Below are positions 42,480 through 51,873 of a stretch of 64,000 bases of DNA, one piece after another. The DNA is taken from positions 372,001 through 436,000 of the forward strand of contig CAVRXS010000007.1 in assembly GCA_963725275.1 (NCBI GenBank), written 5' to 3'. The stretch's first letter is position 1, and each line of letters begins with the position of its first letter. Under the pieces are notes generated by a model, which did not search any database, was not told where the DNA came from, and worked only from the letters and a program-made list of their open reading frames with translations. Position numbers and translations under genes: made by a program. This DNA is from Bog-756 sp963725275 (GTDB taxonomy: Bacteria; Actinomycetota; Acidimicrobiia; Acidimicrobiales; RAAP-2).

Positions 42480-43244
42480 GTGCCAGACATCGTGAAGCCC
42501 CCGCCGCGGATGACGTTCGAGTCGCCGGACGAGGAGCGGCTCTACCGCAAGCAGCGACTCGCCGCCGCTTTCCGGCTGTTCTCCAAGTTCGGATTCGACG
42601 AGGGGGTGGCCGGGCACATCACGGCACGCGATACGGAGCGGCTGGATCACTTCTGGGTCAACCCGCTCGCGATGCCGTTCGGCCACATCTGCGTGTCCGA
42701 CCTGATCCTCGTCAATGACAAGGGCGAGGTGGTCGAGGGCGAGCGCCCGGTCAATGTCGCCGCCTTCGTCATCCATTCGCAGATCCACGCGGCCAGGCCC
42801 GACGTGATCGCCGCGGCCCACGCCCACTCGGTCTACGGAAAGTCATGGTCCTCGTTGGGCCGGACCCTCGATCCGATCACCCAGGACGTCTGCGCCTTCT
42901 TCGAGGACCACGCCGTCTTCGACGACTACACCGGGGTCGTCGTCGACCTCGAGGAGGGGAAGCGCATCGCCCACGCCCTTGCGGGCAACAAGGCTGCGAT
43001 CCTCCGGAACCACGGGTTGCTCACCGTCGGACACTCGGTCGACGAGGCGGCCTGGTGGTTCATCACCATGGAGCGGTCGTGCCAGGCTCAGCTCATGGTC
43101 TCCGCGGCCGGGACACCGGTCCTGATCGATCCCGAGATGGCCCGGCACACCTGTGGTCAGGTGGGCACCCACCTGGCGGGCTGGTTCAGCTTCCAGCCGC
43201 TCTTCGATCGTATCGTCCGCGAGCAACCCGATCTGCTGGACTGA
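42480..43244 (+). CDS. class II aldolase/adducin-family protein
   Basis: A 254-residue class II aldolase-fold protein, zinc- or other metal-dependent by family. The metal ligands are seen as the His pair in AAAHAHSVYGKSWS and the later His in ILRNHGLLTVG; an N-terminal FDEGVAGHITARD is typical of the family. GTG 42480 has a strong GAAGGAGGA site; ATG 42435 lies 7 bp behind a TAGGAT box and would add 15 residues. The substrate (sugar phosphate or other hydroxy-carbonyl) is unknown. Confidence 0.88.
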   Translation: MPDIVKPPPRMTFESPDEERLYRKQRLAAAFRLFSKFGFDEGVAGHITARDTERLDHFWVNPLAMPFGHICVSDLILVNDKGEVVEGERPVNVAAFVIHSQIHAARPDVIAAAHAHSVYGKSWSSLGRTLDPITQDVCAFFEDHAVFDDYTGVVVDLEEGKRIAHALAGNKAAILRNHGLLTVGHSVDEAAWWFITMERSCQAQLMVSAAGTPVLIDPEMARHTCGQVGTHLAGWFSFQPLFDRIVREQPDLLD

Positions 43245-43271
43245 CCCTCACCCCGGTCGTTCGGGGGTCAG
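43241..43271. terminator. possible bidirectional terminator hairpin
   Basis: CTGACCC and GGGTCAG (or the inner ACCCC and GGGGT) pair across the stops of two convergent genes. No T run follows on either strand. Confidence 0.3.
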
Positions 43272-43724
43272 GATCACCACCGGGATCTCGCGGGTGGTGT
43301 GGCGCTGGTAGACGTCGTAGCGGCCGGTGACGCCCGGACGGAACAGGCGCGCCATGCCGCGGTTGGTCCGATTGACCTTCGGCCAGAGTTGTGCCCGTTC
43401 CTCGGGCGTCGCCACCCGTGCGGTCGCCGGGAACACCGTCCGGCCGACCCGGACGGCCACCCGAGGTTCGGCCTGCAGGTTGAGCAGCCATGCCGGCGGC
43501 CGGTCGCTCCCACCGTTGGACGCCACCACCACCAGGTCCCCGCGGTCACGGCAGTAGGTGAGCCCCTGCGAGCGGAGCTGGCCCGTTCTGCGGCCGGTCG
43601 TCGTGAGCAGCAGTGCCGGCACACGGTTGCTGTGCTTGCCGACCCGGCCGTCCGAGCGTTCGTAGACGTAGCGGTGCAGCCGCAGGTACGGGTCGACGAA
43701 GCGGGTGGTGAAGATCCCGTCCAC
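43248..43724 (-). CDS. Ddn-type F420H2-dependent reductase family protein (first copy)
   Basis: A 158-residue split-barrel protein of the deazaflavin-dependent nitroreductase (Ddn) family. Family members reduce quinones, nitro compounds or other substrates with F420H2. Seen: LLTTTGRRTGQLRSQGLTY, VVVASNGGSDRPPAWLLNL (substrate/F420 phosphate region) and the C-terminal YQRHTTREIPVVILTP. GTG start 43724, 9 bp after gcvPB on the same strand. Together with fbiC it suggests the host makes and uses F420. A second member lies at 58211. Confidence 0.88.
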   Translation of the reverse strand: MDGIFTTRFVDPYLRLHRYVYERSDGRVGKHSNRVPALLLTTTGRRTGQLRSQGLTYCRDRGDLVVVASNGGSDRPPAWLLNLQAEPRVAVRVGRTVFPATARVATPEERAQLWPKVNRTNRGMARLFRPGVTGRYDVYQRHTTREIPVVILTPERPG

Positions 43725-43733
43725 CGGTTCGGC

Positions 43734-45266
43734 TCAGTTCCGGGCGTCGAACGTCGGGATCAGCGTCCGGGCGGCCCGGGCCTCGTCGAGGCGACGCACC
43801 GGGGTGTTGTGCGGGAAGTCGGCCAGCCACCCCTCCCCCATCGTCGCGGCCTCCGCCGCGATGCGTTCGAGGGATTCGGCCAGCGCTTCGAGGGTCTGGG
43901 GGCTCTCGGTCTCGGTGGGTTCGATCATGAGGGCCTCGTCGACGACGAGCGGGAAGTAGACCGTCGGCGCGTGGAACCCCTCCTCGAGGAGGCGCTTGGC
44001 CACGTCGAGGGCCCGCACGCCGTGGTCCTGTTTGAGCGAGCGGGCGGACAGCACCACCTCGTGCATGCACGGCCGATCGAAGGGGACGTCGTAGGTCCCG
44101 TGCAGCCGGACCCGGATCCAGTTGGCGTTGAGGACGGCGATCTCCGCGATGCGCCGCAGGCCGTCGCCGCCGTTGACCAGGATGTAGGCGAGGGCGCGGG
44201 CGAGCACCAGGGCGTTCCCGTGCCAGGTGTGGACGCGGCCGATCGACCGGGGCGGCTGCACCCACGCGAAGGACGGCTCGCCGTCGGTGGTGACCCGCAT
44301 GGCGCGTGGTCCGGGGAGGAAGGGGACCAGCCGCTCGGAGACCGCCACCGGACCTGCTCCCGGGCCGCCCCCGCCGTGCGGGGTGGCGAATGTCTTGTGG
44401 AGGTTCATGTGGACGATGTCGAAGCCCATGTCGCCCGGCCGCACGACGCCGAGGATGGCGTTGAGATTGGCACCGTCGTAGTAGAGCAGGCCGCCGACAC
44501 GGTGGACCGCGGCCGCGATCGCGGTGATGTCCTCCTCGAAGAGCCCGAGGGTGTTGGGGTTGGTCAGCATGATGCCGGCGACGTCCTCGTCGAGCACCGA
44601 CTCGAGGGCGACCATGTCCACACAACCGCGGCTGTCGCTCGGGACCGTGACCACCTCGTAGCCGCCGAGGGTCACCGACGCGGGGTTGGTGCCGTGGGCC
44701 GAGTCGGGGATGATCACCTTGTGGCGCACCGAGCCGCGCGACTCGTGCCAGGCGCGGATGAGCAGGAGGCCGGTGAGCTCGCCGGCGGCTCCCGCCGCAG
44801 GCTGGAGGGTCGCTGCGGCCATCCCGGTGATCTCACAGAGGATGCCCTCCAACTCGACCAGCAGTGCGAGCCAGCCCTGGGTCATCGATGCCGGAGCGGC
44901 CGGGTGCACACCGGCCAATCCGGGGAGGCAGGCCACCTCGTCACAGACCTTGGGGTTGTACTTCATCGTGCAGGAGCCGAGCGGATACATCCCGAGGTCG
45001 ACGGAGAACTGCCGGTGGGAGAGCCGTGTGAAGTGCGCCACCAGGTCCCGTTCGGAGACCTCGGCGACGGGGACCGGCTCGACACGGCGGTGCGCAGCGG
45101 GGACCAGATCGTCGAGATCCGCCTCGGGGATCCCGGTCGTGCGGAAGGAGCAGGCACGCCGACCCGGCTGGGAGAGCTCGAAGAGGGTGGGTTCGGCGTC
45201 GCGGCCCATGAGGGGGGCCGAGCTGGCCTTCCCGCCGGGCGCACCCCGACTGGCGTTCGCGGTCAT
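43734..45266 (-). CDS. gcvPB: glycine dehydrogenase (decarboxylating) subunit 2
   Basis: PLP-containing half of the two-subunit P-protein of the glycine cleavage system. 510 residues. The PLP lysine is in MNLHKTFATPHGGGGPG, with SAHGTNPASVTLGGYEVV upstream in the usual position. ATG 45266 follows a GGAGAGGAGA site. gcvPA is 34 bp upstream. A gcvH gene is not in the window. Confidence 0.95.
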   Translation of the reverse strand: MTANASRGAPGGKASSAPLMGRDAEPTLFELSQPGRRACSFRTTGIPEADLDDLVPAAHRRVEPVPVAEVSERDLVAHFTRLSHRQFSVDLGMYPLGSCTMKYNPKVCDEVACLPGLAGVHPAAPASMTQGWLALLVELEGILCEITGMAAATLQPAAGAAGELTGLLLIRAWHESRGSVRHKVIIPDSAHGTNPASVTLGGYEVVTVPSDSRGCVDMVALESVLDEDVAGIMLTNPNTLGLFEEDITAIAAAVHRVGGLLYYDGANLNAILGVVRPGDMGFDIVHMNLHKTFATPHGGGGPGAGPVAVSERLVPFLPGPRAMRVTTDGEPSFAWVQPPRSIGRVHTWHGNALVLARALAYILVNGGDGLRRIAEIAVLNANWIRVRLHGTYDVPFDRPCMHEVVLSARSLKQDHGVRALDVAKRLLEEGFHAPTVYFPLVVDEALMIEPTETESPQTLEALAESLERIAAEAATMGEGWLADFPHNTPVRRLDEARAARTLIPTFDARN

Positions 45267-45300
45267 GACCGTCTCCTCTCCTGGCGGACCCCGACCCGCA

Positions 45301-46649
45301 TCATGCGATCGCCTTGGCCAGTGCGGTGACGTACGCGTCGATTTCGTCACGGGTCCGGCGCTCGGTCACGGCGACCAGCAGTCCGTGCTCGCCGTCGACG
45401 ACATCCCCCGCGAGGGAGATGCCGGCAAGGAAGCCCGCGTCGGCCATGCGCGCGATGACCGTCTCGGCCGGGAGCGGCAGGCGCACCGCGAACTCGCGCA
45501 GCACCGGAGCCGAGGCGAACGGGACGACCCCTTCGACGGCCAGCAGGGCCTCGCGCATGTAGCGGGTGCCACGGGCGCAGCGGACGGCGACCTCGGCTAG
45601 CCCGGACGTCCCGAGCCAGCCCAGCTGGACGGCCGCGGTCACCGCCATCAGGGTCTGGTTGGTGCAGACGTTGGAGGTCGCCTTTTCACGGCGGATGTCC
45701 TGCTCGCGGGCGCGCAGCGTCGTGACGTAGGCCCGATGGCCCTCGACGTCGACGGTCTCCCCCACCAGGCGGCCGGGCAGGCGACGGACGTGCGCCGCGG
45801 CGCAGGCGAAGAGGCCCAGGTACGGGCCTCCGAACCCGAGCGCGGTCCCGAAGACCTGTCCCTCCCCCACCATCACGTCGGCCCCCCAGTCGCCGGCCGA
45901 GCGCAGGAGGCCCGCAGCCAGTGGATCGGCCCCGACCACGAGGAGGGCGCCGGCTCGGTCGCAGAGGGCCCGCGCCGCGCTCAGGTCCTCGAGGCAGCCC
46001 AGATAATTGGGATAGGCGACCAGCACGACCCCCGGGGTGTCCTCCGCTTCGCCGGCCACCTCCGGCCACGCGGTCACGCCGTCGGACAGCGGGACCGTCC
46101 GGATACGGTGGCCGGTCCCGATCGCGAAGGTGGCGAGCATCTGGCGCCAGTGGGGATGGATCCCCTCCGACACCCACACGGTGGAACGCCCGGAGGCTGC
46201 GACCCCGAGGTTGACCGCCTCCACCGCCGCGCTCCCCCGTCGTAGAGGGAGGCATTGGCGACCGGGAGGCCGGCGATGCGCGCCACCATGGTCTGGTACT
46301 CGAAGAGGGCCTGGAGGACGCCCTGGGAGACCTCCGGTTGGTAGGGCGTGTACGAGGTCACGAACTCGCTGCGTCCCGCCAGCGCACGGGTCACCGATGG
46401 CGTCTCGTGGTCGTAGGCACCACCGCCGGCGAAGCAGACCAGACGGTCGGCCCGGGCGCGATTGCGCTCTGCGTACCCGGCCATGCTCGCCAGGACGTCC
46501 GGCTCGCCGGACCCGTCGGCTACCTCGAGGGCACGCTGCAGCTTGACCGCCTCGGGCACCGCGGCGAACAGCTCGTCGAGGTCGGACAGCCCGAGGAAGG
46601 CGAGCATGCTCGCGATCTCCTCGTCGGTGTGCGGGATGTAGGTACCCAC
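45301..46649 (-). pseudogene. gcvPA: glycine dehydrogenase subunit 1, broken by one base in a G run
   Basis: N-terminal half of the two-subunit P-protein. From GTG 46649 (GAGGAGCCC site) the frame gives MGTYIPHTDEEIASMLAFLG ... NASLYDGG, then diverges; the continuation SAAVEAVNLGVAASGRS through to DAYVTALAKAIA is in the next frame. One extra G in the run at 46234-46238 (C5 on the given strand) joins them into a normal 449-residue protein. Both halves are otherwise intact and conserved, so a consensus error is likely; if the deletion is genuine, glycine cleavage would be lost. Confidence 0.88.
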
Positions 46650-46719
46650 GTGGGCTCCTCTGGCGGTTCGGATGATGTTCAGTGAGGGACGGTGTCGATG
46701 ACCGGGACGGGACGGCGGG

Positions 46720-47862
46720 TCACGCGGGGAGCGCCCACTGCCCGGGCCGGACGAACGGGGTGTCCACGACGGTGGCCGGAAGGGTCCGCCCCCGCTGGGC
46801 GATCTCGAGCGCCCCGAGCAGTACCGGCCCGATGGCCGCGTCGACGAGCGCGAGCGCGATGCCGTGCCCGAGCATCGGCGAGAAGTTCCCACTGGTGACC
46901 GTGCCCACGCGGTCTCCACCGAGCCGGACCTCGGCCCCCTCGCGCGGCGGCTGGCGCCCTTCGGTGCTCAGGCCCAATAGACGGCGGGAGATCCCCCGTT
47001 CGCGCTCGGCGAGGAGCGCCGCCCTGCCGCGGAACACCTGCTTGTCCCACCCCACGACCCACCCCAGGCCGGCCTGCAGCGGGGTGATGCCGGGACCGAG
47101 CTCGTGGCCGTGCAGCGGAAAGCCGGCCTCGAGGCGGAGCGTGTCCCTCGCGCCGAGCCCGGCCGGCGCGATGCCACATCCGAGGAGCTCGTCCCAGAGG
47201 CGCTCGGACGACCCCGCCGGTACGGCGACCTCGAAGCCGTCCTCCCCGGTGTATCCCGTCCCGGCCACCACACAGCGGACGCCGTGCCAGTCGAACACCC
47301 TGATGCCGAAGCGGGGGACGGCAGCTGCGTCACCCAGAACCGGAGCCGCCAGGTTCCGTGCGTGGGGACCCTGTACGGCGATGATGCACCGGGTTGCCGT
47401 GGTGTCCTCGCCCCCGACGGCTGCGAGCACCCGTTCGGTGTTGGATGCGTTGGGCATCACATCGAATTCACCGTCCGCGATCCACCACACGATGATGTCG
47501 TCGACCACCGACGCGTCCCTGTCGTCGAGGAGGTGCGTGTACTGGGCCCGCCCCGGAGCGATGCGGCGGAGGTCGTTGGAGAGGGCGGCCTGGAGTCGGT
47601 CGAAGGCCCCCACCCCGTCGACCCGCACCGTGCCGAGATGGCTCACATCGAAGAGGACCGCGTTCTCACGACAGGACCGATGTTCGGCGATGGTGCCCTC
47701 GGGGTAGGCCAGGGGCATCTCCCAGCCTCCGAACCCGACGAGCTTGGCCCCCAGCCGGCGGTGGGAATCGAAGAGGGCGGTGCGCCGAAGGGCGCTCTCC
47801 GGCGCGGGACCCCTGCTGCCGTCCGGATGCTGGGTCGTTGCCGGGTTGGAAGTTTCGAGCAC
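46720..47862 (-). CDS. gcvT: glycine cleavage system T-protein (aminomethyltransferase)
   Basis: Transfers the methylene from the H-protein-bound intermediate to tetrahydrofolate, releasing ammonia. The 380-residue chain has GGWEMPLAYPEGTIAEH near the start, DVSHLGTVRVDG, GYTGEDGFEVAVP and a C-terminal GTVTSGNFSPMLGHGIALA. GTG 47862 is chosen because it lies 6 bp behind TAACCT; TTG 47868 is the alternative. gcvPA follows 70 bp downstream. Confidence 0.93.
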   Translation of the reverse strand: MLETSNPATTQHPDGSRGPAPESALRRTALFDSHRRLGAKLVGFGGWEMPLAYPEGTIAEHRSCRENAVLFDVSHLGTVRVDGVGAFDRLQAALSNDLRRIAPGRAQYTHLLDDRDASVVDDIIVWWIADGEFDVMPNASNTERVLAAVGGEDTTATRCIIAVQGPHARNLAAPVLGDAAAVPRFGIRVFDWHGVRCVVAGTGYTGEDGFEVAVPAGSSERLWDELLGCGIAPAGLGARDTLRLEAGFPLHGHELGPGITPLQAGLGWVVGWDKQVFRGRAALLAERERGISRRLLGLSTEGRQPPREGAEVRLGGDRVGTVTSGNFSPMLGHGIALALVDAAIGPVLLGALEIAQRGRTLPATVVDTPFVRPGQWALPA

Positions 47863-47868
47863 GTCCAA

Positions 47869-47874
47869 AGGTTA
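47869..47874 (-). promoter_or_regulatory. -10 box of gcvT, leaderless
   Basis: TAACCT on the minus strand, 6 bp before GTG 47862. No glycine riboswitch is visible upstream, and there is no room for one. Confidence 0.4.
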
Positions 47875-47887
47875 CCGGCGGGTGCGG

Positions 47888-48279
47888 TCAGGCGGAGTTG
47901 GCCACGGTGCTCCGGGCACCCTCGCCGGCCAAGCCGTACTTGGCGAGGAGCGCAAGGGTGTCCCGCTGGTAGAGCAGTGTCACCCGCACGTCGGGGTAGA
48001 GCTCGGCCAATCGCCGCACCTTCCCGTTCTTCTTGGTCACAAGGCGCTGGTTGAGGGTGGTGAGCTCGACGAACAGCCCGGGCCGCGGCAACCAGAAGTC
48101 GGGACGGAAGGCCGCCCGGGGTCGTCCGTTGCCGTCCCAGTCGAGGGCGAACTCCACCGGCTCGTACTCCCACTCGACTCCGTAGAAGTCGAGGATCCGC
48201 GCGAACCGCTGCTCGGACTCGTGGGCGAAGCGCACGGGCCGGCGCGCCGGGGGCGGGCCGAGTGCGGTGATCCTGGGGG

Positions 48280-48283
<4 letters not shown>
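47888..48283 (-). CDS. PD-(D/E)XK-like nuclease-fold protein
   Basis: A 131-residue protein resembling small restriction-type nuclease folds. E24 in HESEQRFARIL, then FRPDFWLPRPGLFVELT gives D62 and E73; the usual third-position Lys is Thr (ELT). KKNGKVRRL follows. Loss of the Lys means catalysis is doubtful. Its TTG start overlaps the ftsR stop (TTGA), so the two are coupled, and gcvT starts 25 bp downstream. Function unknown. Confidence 0.6.
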
Positions 48284-48846
<563 letters not shown>

Positions 48847-49032
48847 CGTCTTTCCTCCACCTCGATCAGAGGTCCACCCTCAACCGAAACCTCACGGTCA
48901 ACCTGTCGAGCCAGGGTATCACATTGCCGTAATTACGTCTCTGTGACCCGGGCTCCGGCCGCCCGTGGCGACCGGGCAATTCTGTCCCCGCACCGATTTG
49001 GAGGCCCGCCCGAGGCGGGCCATGATCGGCGG

Positions 49033-49674
49033 ATGCCGCCGGCACCCCCAGACCCCACCGCTTCGGGGGAGCGTGACCCCTCCTCAGCGGGTGAGGACGT
49101 TCCCCTTCATCAGCGCTCGATCGACTTCCGTGCCTTCGACGCCGGCGAGGAGCTGTTCGTCGTCGGACGCCTCAGGGACTCGCGCCCCTGGGCGGAGGGC
49201 GGAGACTCGGTGACCACCGTGCACGACATGGAGCTGCGTGTCCGGGTCCGGATCACCGATCTGACCATTACCGAAGCAACCGCAGTGATGCACACCTTCC
49301 CCCATGCCGAATGTCCCGCGATCGAGGAGGCGTTCGCCGGTCTCGCCGGTCTCGACGTGGCCCGCGGGTTCACCCGGGAGGTTCGGAACCGCTTCGGCGG
49401 GCCACTCGGGTGCACCCATCTCGAGCACCTCGCACGTGCCCTCGGACCGGTGGTGATCCAGGCGGTGACCTCGCGCCGCGCGCGTTCGCTGAGTCGGCAA
49501 GAGGGCTCCGATCTCCCGTCGGGGACGCGGAACCCGTGGGTGCTCGACTCGTGTCACGTCTGGGCAGCCGGTGGGGTCGCCGAACAGAAGCTGGCGGCCG
49601 GATGGCGGCCGGGCACCGGGCCCTATCCCGCGCCCGCGCTGGTCACCTTCCGCCGGACCGACGGATCGACGTGA
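49033..49674 (+). CDS. DUF2889-type protein
   Basis: A 213-residue protein of the DUF2889 family. Core strands: LHQRSIDFRAFDAGEELFVVGRL, VTTVHDMELRVRVRI, TFPHAECPAI and GCTHLEHLARALGPVV. HAEC and GCTH may form a metal site, but the family is uncharacterised. ATG 49033; the N-terminal 20 residues are Pro/Ser-rich. Its stop overlaps the next GTG (GTGA). Divergent from ftsR. Confidence 0.85.
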   Translation: MPPAPPDPTASGERDPSSAGEDVPLHQRSIDFRAFDAGEELFVVGRLRDSRPWAEGGDSVTTVHDMELRVRVRITDLTITEATAVMHTFPHAECPAIEEAFAGLAGLDVARGFTREVRNRFGGPLGCTHLEHLARALGPVVIQAVTSRRARSLSRQEGSDLPSGTRNPWVLDSCHVWAAGGVAEQKLAAGWRPGTGPYPAPALVTFRRTDGST

Positions 49675-50192
49675 TCGGCAGCTCCGCCATCTCTCGGCTC
49701 GCCGCGCTCTGCGCCCTCGCGGTGGTGGTCGTGCCGGCACTCGGTTGCTCGAACGGCACATCGATCACGACGCCGTTCGACACCAGCCCCCCCGTCCTCC
49801 AGCGGGGTCCTGAGTACGAGCTCAAGGCGGGGCAGATCGCCGGTCTCGGAACCGTTGTCGTCGACGGCAAGGGGATCACGGTCTACACCTACGCGACCGA
49901 CCGCCGCGGGCAACCGTCGCGGTGTTATGGAATCTGTGCGATCCAGTGGCCAGCGCTCGTGCTGCCGAGCGGGGTCGACCGACCGGTGGCCGGTCCGGGC
50001 GTCAGTTCACTGCTCATCGGGTCGGCGCCGCGTACGGACGGCACCACCCAGATCACCTACGACGGATGGCCCCTCTACCTCTGGCCACCCGATCGTGCCC
50101 CGGGCCAGGCCACTGGGCAGGCGCTGACCAACGCGGGAGGCCTCTGGTACGTGCTGCGGCCGGACGGCACCATCGTCGTCACCCCGGCATGA
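49671..50192 (+). CDS. lipoprotein with secreted-repeat (Lipoprotein_15) domains
   Basis: A 173-residue predicted lipoprotein. Signal peptide LAALCALAVVVVPALGCSNG has lipobox A-L-G-C. The rest has two Lipoprotein_15-type repeats: GTVVVDGKGITVYTYATD...CYGICAIQWPAL and ITYDGWPLYLWPPDRAPGQ...GLWYVLRPDG. CYGICAIQWP matches the typical W-P and C-x-x-C pattern of that family. Role unknown. Overlaps DUF2889 by 4 bp. Confidence 0.85.
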   Translation: MIGSSAISRLAALCALAVVVVPALGCSNGTSITTPFDTSPPVLQRGPEYELKAGQIAGLGTVVVDGKGITVYTYATDRRGQPSRCYGICAIQWPALVLPSGVDRPVAGPGVSSLLIGSAPRTDGTTQITYDGWPLYLWPPDRAPGQATGQALTNAGGLWYVLRPDGTIVVTPA

Positions 50193-50201
50193 CGCCCGGG
50201 C

Positions 50202-51194
50202 TCAGTCGGTGGGACCCCCGAGCCAACCGCGCTTGCGGAAGAAGTAGAGCAACCCGAGCGCGCAGACCACCTCGAGCCCGATCGCAAAGATGTAGAAGGG
50301 GGCACGCCCGGTGATGTGGGCGATCAGGAACGAGAAGTTCTGACCGAAGAAGCCAGTCAGGAAACTCAGGGGCAGGAACACGGTGGCGATGATGGTCAGC
50401 TGCTTCATGACCACGTTGAGCCGGTTGGAGACGGTCGAGAGATGGGTGTCCATCACTCCGCTGAGGAGGTCGCGGTAGCCGTCCACGAGGTCGCTGATAC
50501 GGATCAGGTGGTCGTAGATGTCCCGCATGTAGCGCTGGCCCTCGTCGGTGACCCCCGGGAGGTCGATCACGCCGGAGGTGACCCCGGCGAACATGTCGCG
50601 CTGTGGGGTGATCACCTTGCGCACCCCGATGAGGGAGCGCTTCATGGTGAAGAGCGTGCCCAGCTGGGCCTCGGTGGGCTTGACCAGGATCGCATCCTCC
50701 AACTCGTCGATCTGGGAGTCGAACTGGTCGAGCATCGGGAAGAAACTGTCGACCAGGCCGTCGACGATGAGGTAGGTCAGTGCGATCTGACGGGACTCGA
50801 TCGGCGTGACCCGGTGATGGCTGATTCGAGCGCGTACGTCTTCCATTGCCTGGCAGGCTCCCCGGCGGACGGTGATCACGAAATGCTCACCGAGGATGAA
50901 GTGGACCTCCTGGACCGAGGTGCGATCCTCCGACGCCCCGTGGGCCACCATGTAGGTCACGGTGTCGTAGTCCTCGATCTTGGGGCGTTGGCCGAAGTTC
51001 TCGACATCGTCGACCACGAGCTGGTGAACCCCGACGGTGTGCAACAGGAGATCGCGGGTCTCGTCGTCCACGCCGTCGAGGTCGAGCCAGAAGAACTCCG
51101 TACCGGACAGGCACTGCCGGACGGCCGCCGCGGTGGCGTCGGCGGCCGTGCCGTCGACGGTGAGGATGCCGTGCACCTCCCGAGTCTGCCCCAT
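50202..51194 (-). CDS. CorA-family divalent cation transporter with GQN variant
   Basis: A 330-residue 2-TM CorA-fold protein, probably a pentameric Mg2+/Co2+ or related cation channel. The N-terminal cytoplasmic domain begins EFFWLDLDGVDDETRDLLL. The stalk helix ends with LNVVMKQLTIIATVFLPLSFLTGFFGQNF. The usual GMN selectivity motif reads G-Q-N. A second helix APFYIFAIGLEVVCALGLLYFFRK and basic tail close the chain. ATG 51194. Which ion it carries with a GQN filter is unknown. Confidence 0.88.
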   Translation of the reverse strand: MGQTREVHGILTVDGTAADATAAAVRQCLSGTEFFWLDLDGVDDETRDLLLHTVGVHQLVVDDVENFGQRPKIEDYDTVTYMVAHGASEDRTSVQEVHFILGEHFVITVRRGACQAMEDVRARISHHRVTPIESRQIALTYLIVDGLVDSFFPMLDQFDSQIDELEDAILVKPTEAQLGTLFTMKRSLIGVRKVITPQRDMFAGVTSGVIDLPGVTDEGQRYMRDIYDHLIRISDLVDGYRDLLSGVMDTHLSTVSNRLNVVMKQLTIIATVFLPLSFLTGFFGQNFSFLIAHITGRAPFYIFAIGLEVVCALGLLYFFRKRGWLGGPTD

Positions 51195-51220
51195 GGTCCG
51201 CCGTGATCGGTGGAGGACCC

Positions 51221-51739
51221 TCACTCGACCAGGCGGAGCGCCTCCCGGTACCGCCGGCCGTTCTCCACGTACTCGGCGGCCGAGAACCTGATCATGGCCA
51301 CCTGCGATCCCCCGGGCCGGATCTTGGCCGGTACCCCGATCGCCAGCGCGCCGGAAGGGACTTCCATGCGGTTCGGCACAACCGCGTTCGCCCCGACCGT
51401 GGCCCCGGTCCGGATCACCGCGTGGTGGAGGACCACCGACCCCGACCCGACCAGTGTCTCGTCCTCGAGCAGGCATCCCTCGAGATGGGCGAGGTGGCCG
51501 ATCACACACCCCTCCCCCACCAGCGTGGGGAATCCCGGTCCGGCGTGGATCACCGTGCCGTCCTGGATCGACGATCGTGCACCCACGGTGATGGTGCCGT
51601 AGTCGCCACGGAGCACGGCACCGGGCCACACCGTGGCCTCCGGCCCGAGGGTGACGTCGCCGATGACCACTCCCTCGGGGTGGACGTAGGCCTCGGGGTG
51701 GATGACGGGGATCTGGTCGCCGAGTCGGTAGATGGGCAT
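51221..51739 (-). CDS. gamma-carbonic anhydrase-like hexapeptide protein
   Basis: A 172-residue left-handed beta-helix protein of the gamma-CA/YrdA/PaaY group. Hexapeptide repeats run from VIGDVTLGPEATVWPGAVLRGDYG to VGANAVVPNRMEVPSGALAIGVPAK. Possible metal histidines lie in DGTVIHAG, VIGHLAHLEGC. ATG 51739 lies 6 bp behind a TACGAT box. Activity as carbonic anhydrase or acyl-CoA thioester binding protein cannot be decided. Confidence 0.85.
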   Translation of the reverse strand: MPIYRLGDQIPVIHPEAYVHPEGVVIGDVTLGPEATVWPGAVLRGDYGTITVGARSSIQDGTVIHAGPGFPTLVGEGCVIGHLAHLEGCLLEDETLVGSGSVVLHHAVIRTGATVGANAVVPNRMEVPSGALAIGVPAKIRPGGSQVAMIRFSAAEYVENGRRYREALRLVE

Positions 51740-51745
51740 CGCCGG

Positions 51746-51751
51746 ATCGTA
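51746..51751 (-). promoter_or_regulatory. -10 box of gamma-CA-like gene, leaderless
   Basis: TACGAT on the minus strand, 6 bp before ATG 51739. Confidence 0.4.
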
Positions 51752-51873
51752 GGTCCCCGGTCGCGGCAGGCAGCGATGACGCAGGTCCGATCGGCGCGCA
51801 CCGGACGCAGTCGATGGGGAGCCGCCCGTTAGGATGTGCAGGCTCCGCAAGGAGCACCCGACCAGGAGAGACC

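Noticed and set aside
43299..45329. 676-codon frame antisense to gcvPB
   Set aside because: Shadow of a conserved enzyme.
47863..47887. Glycine riboswitch before gcvT
   Set aside because: The gap to the upstream gene is only 25 bp and the start is probably leaderless.
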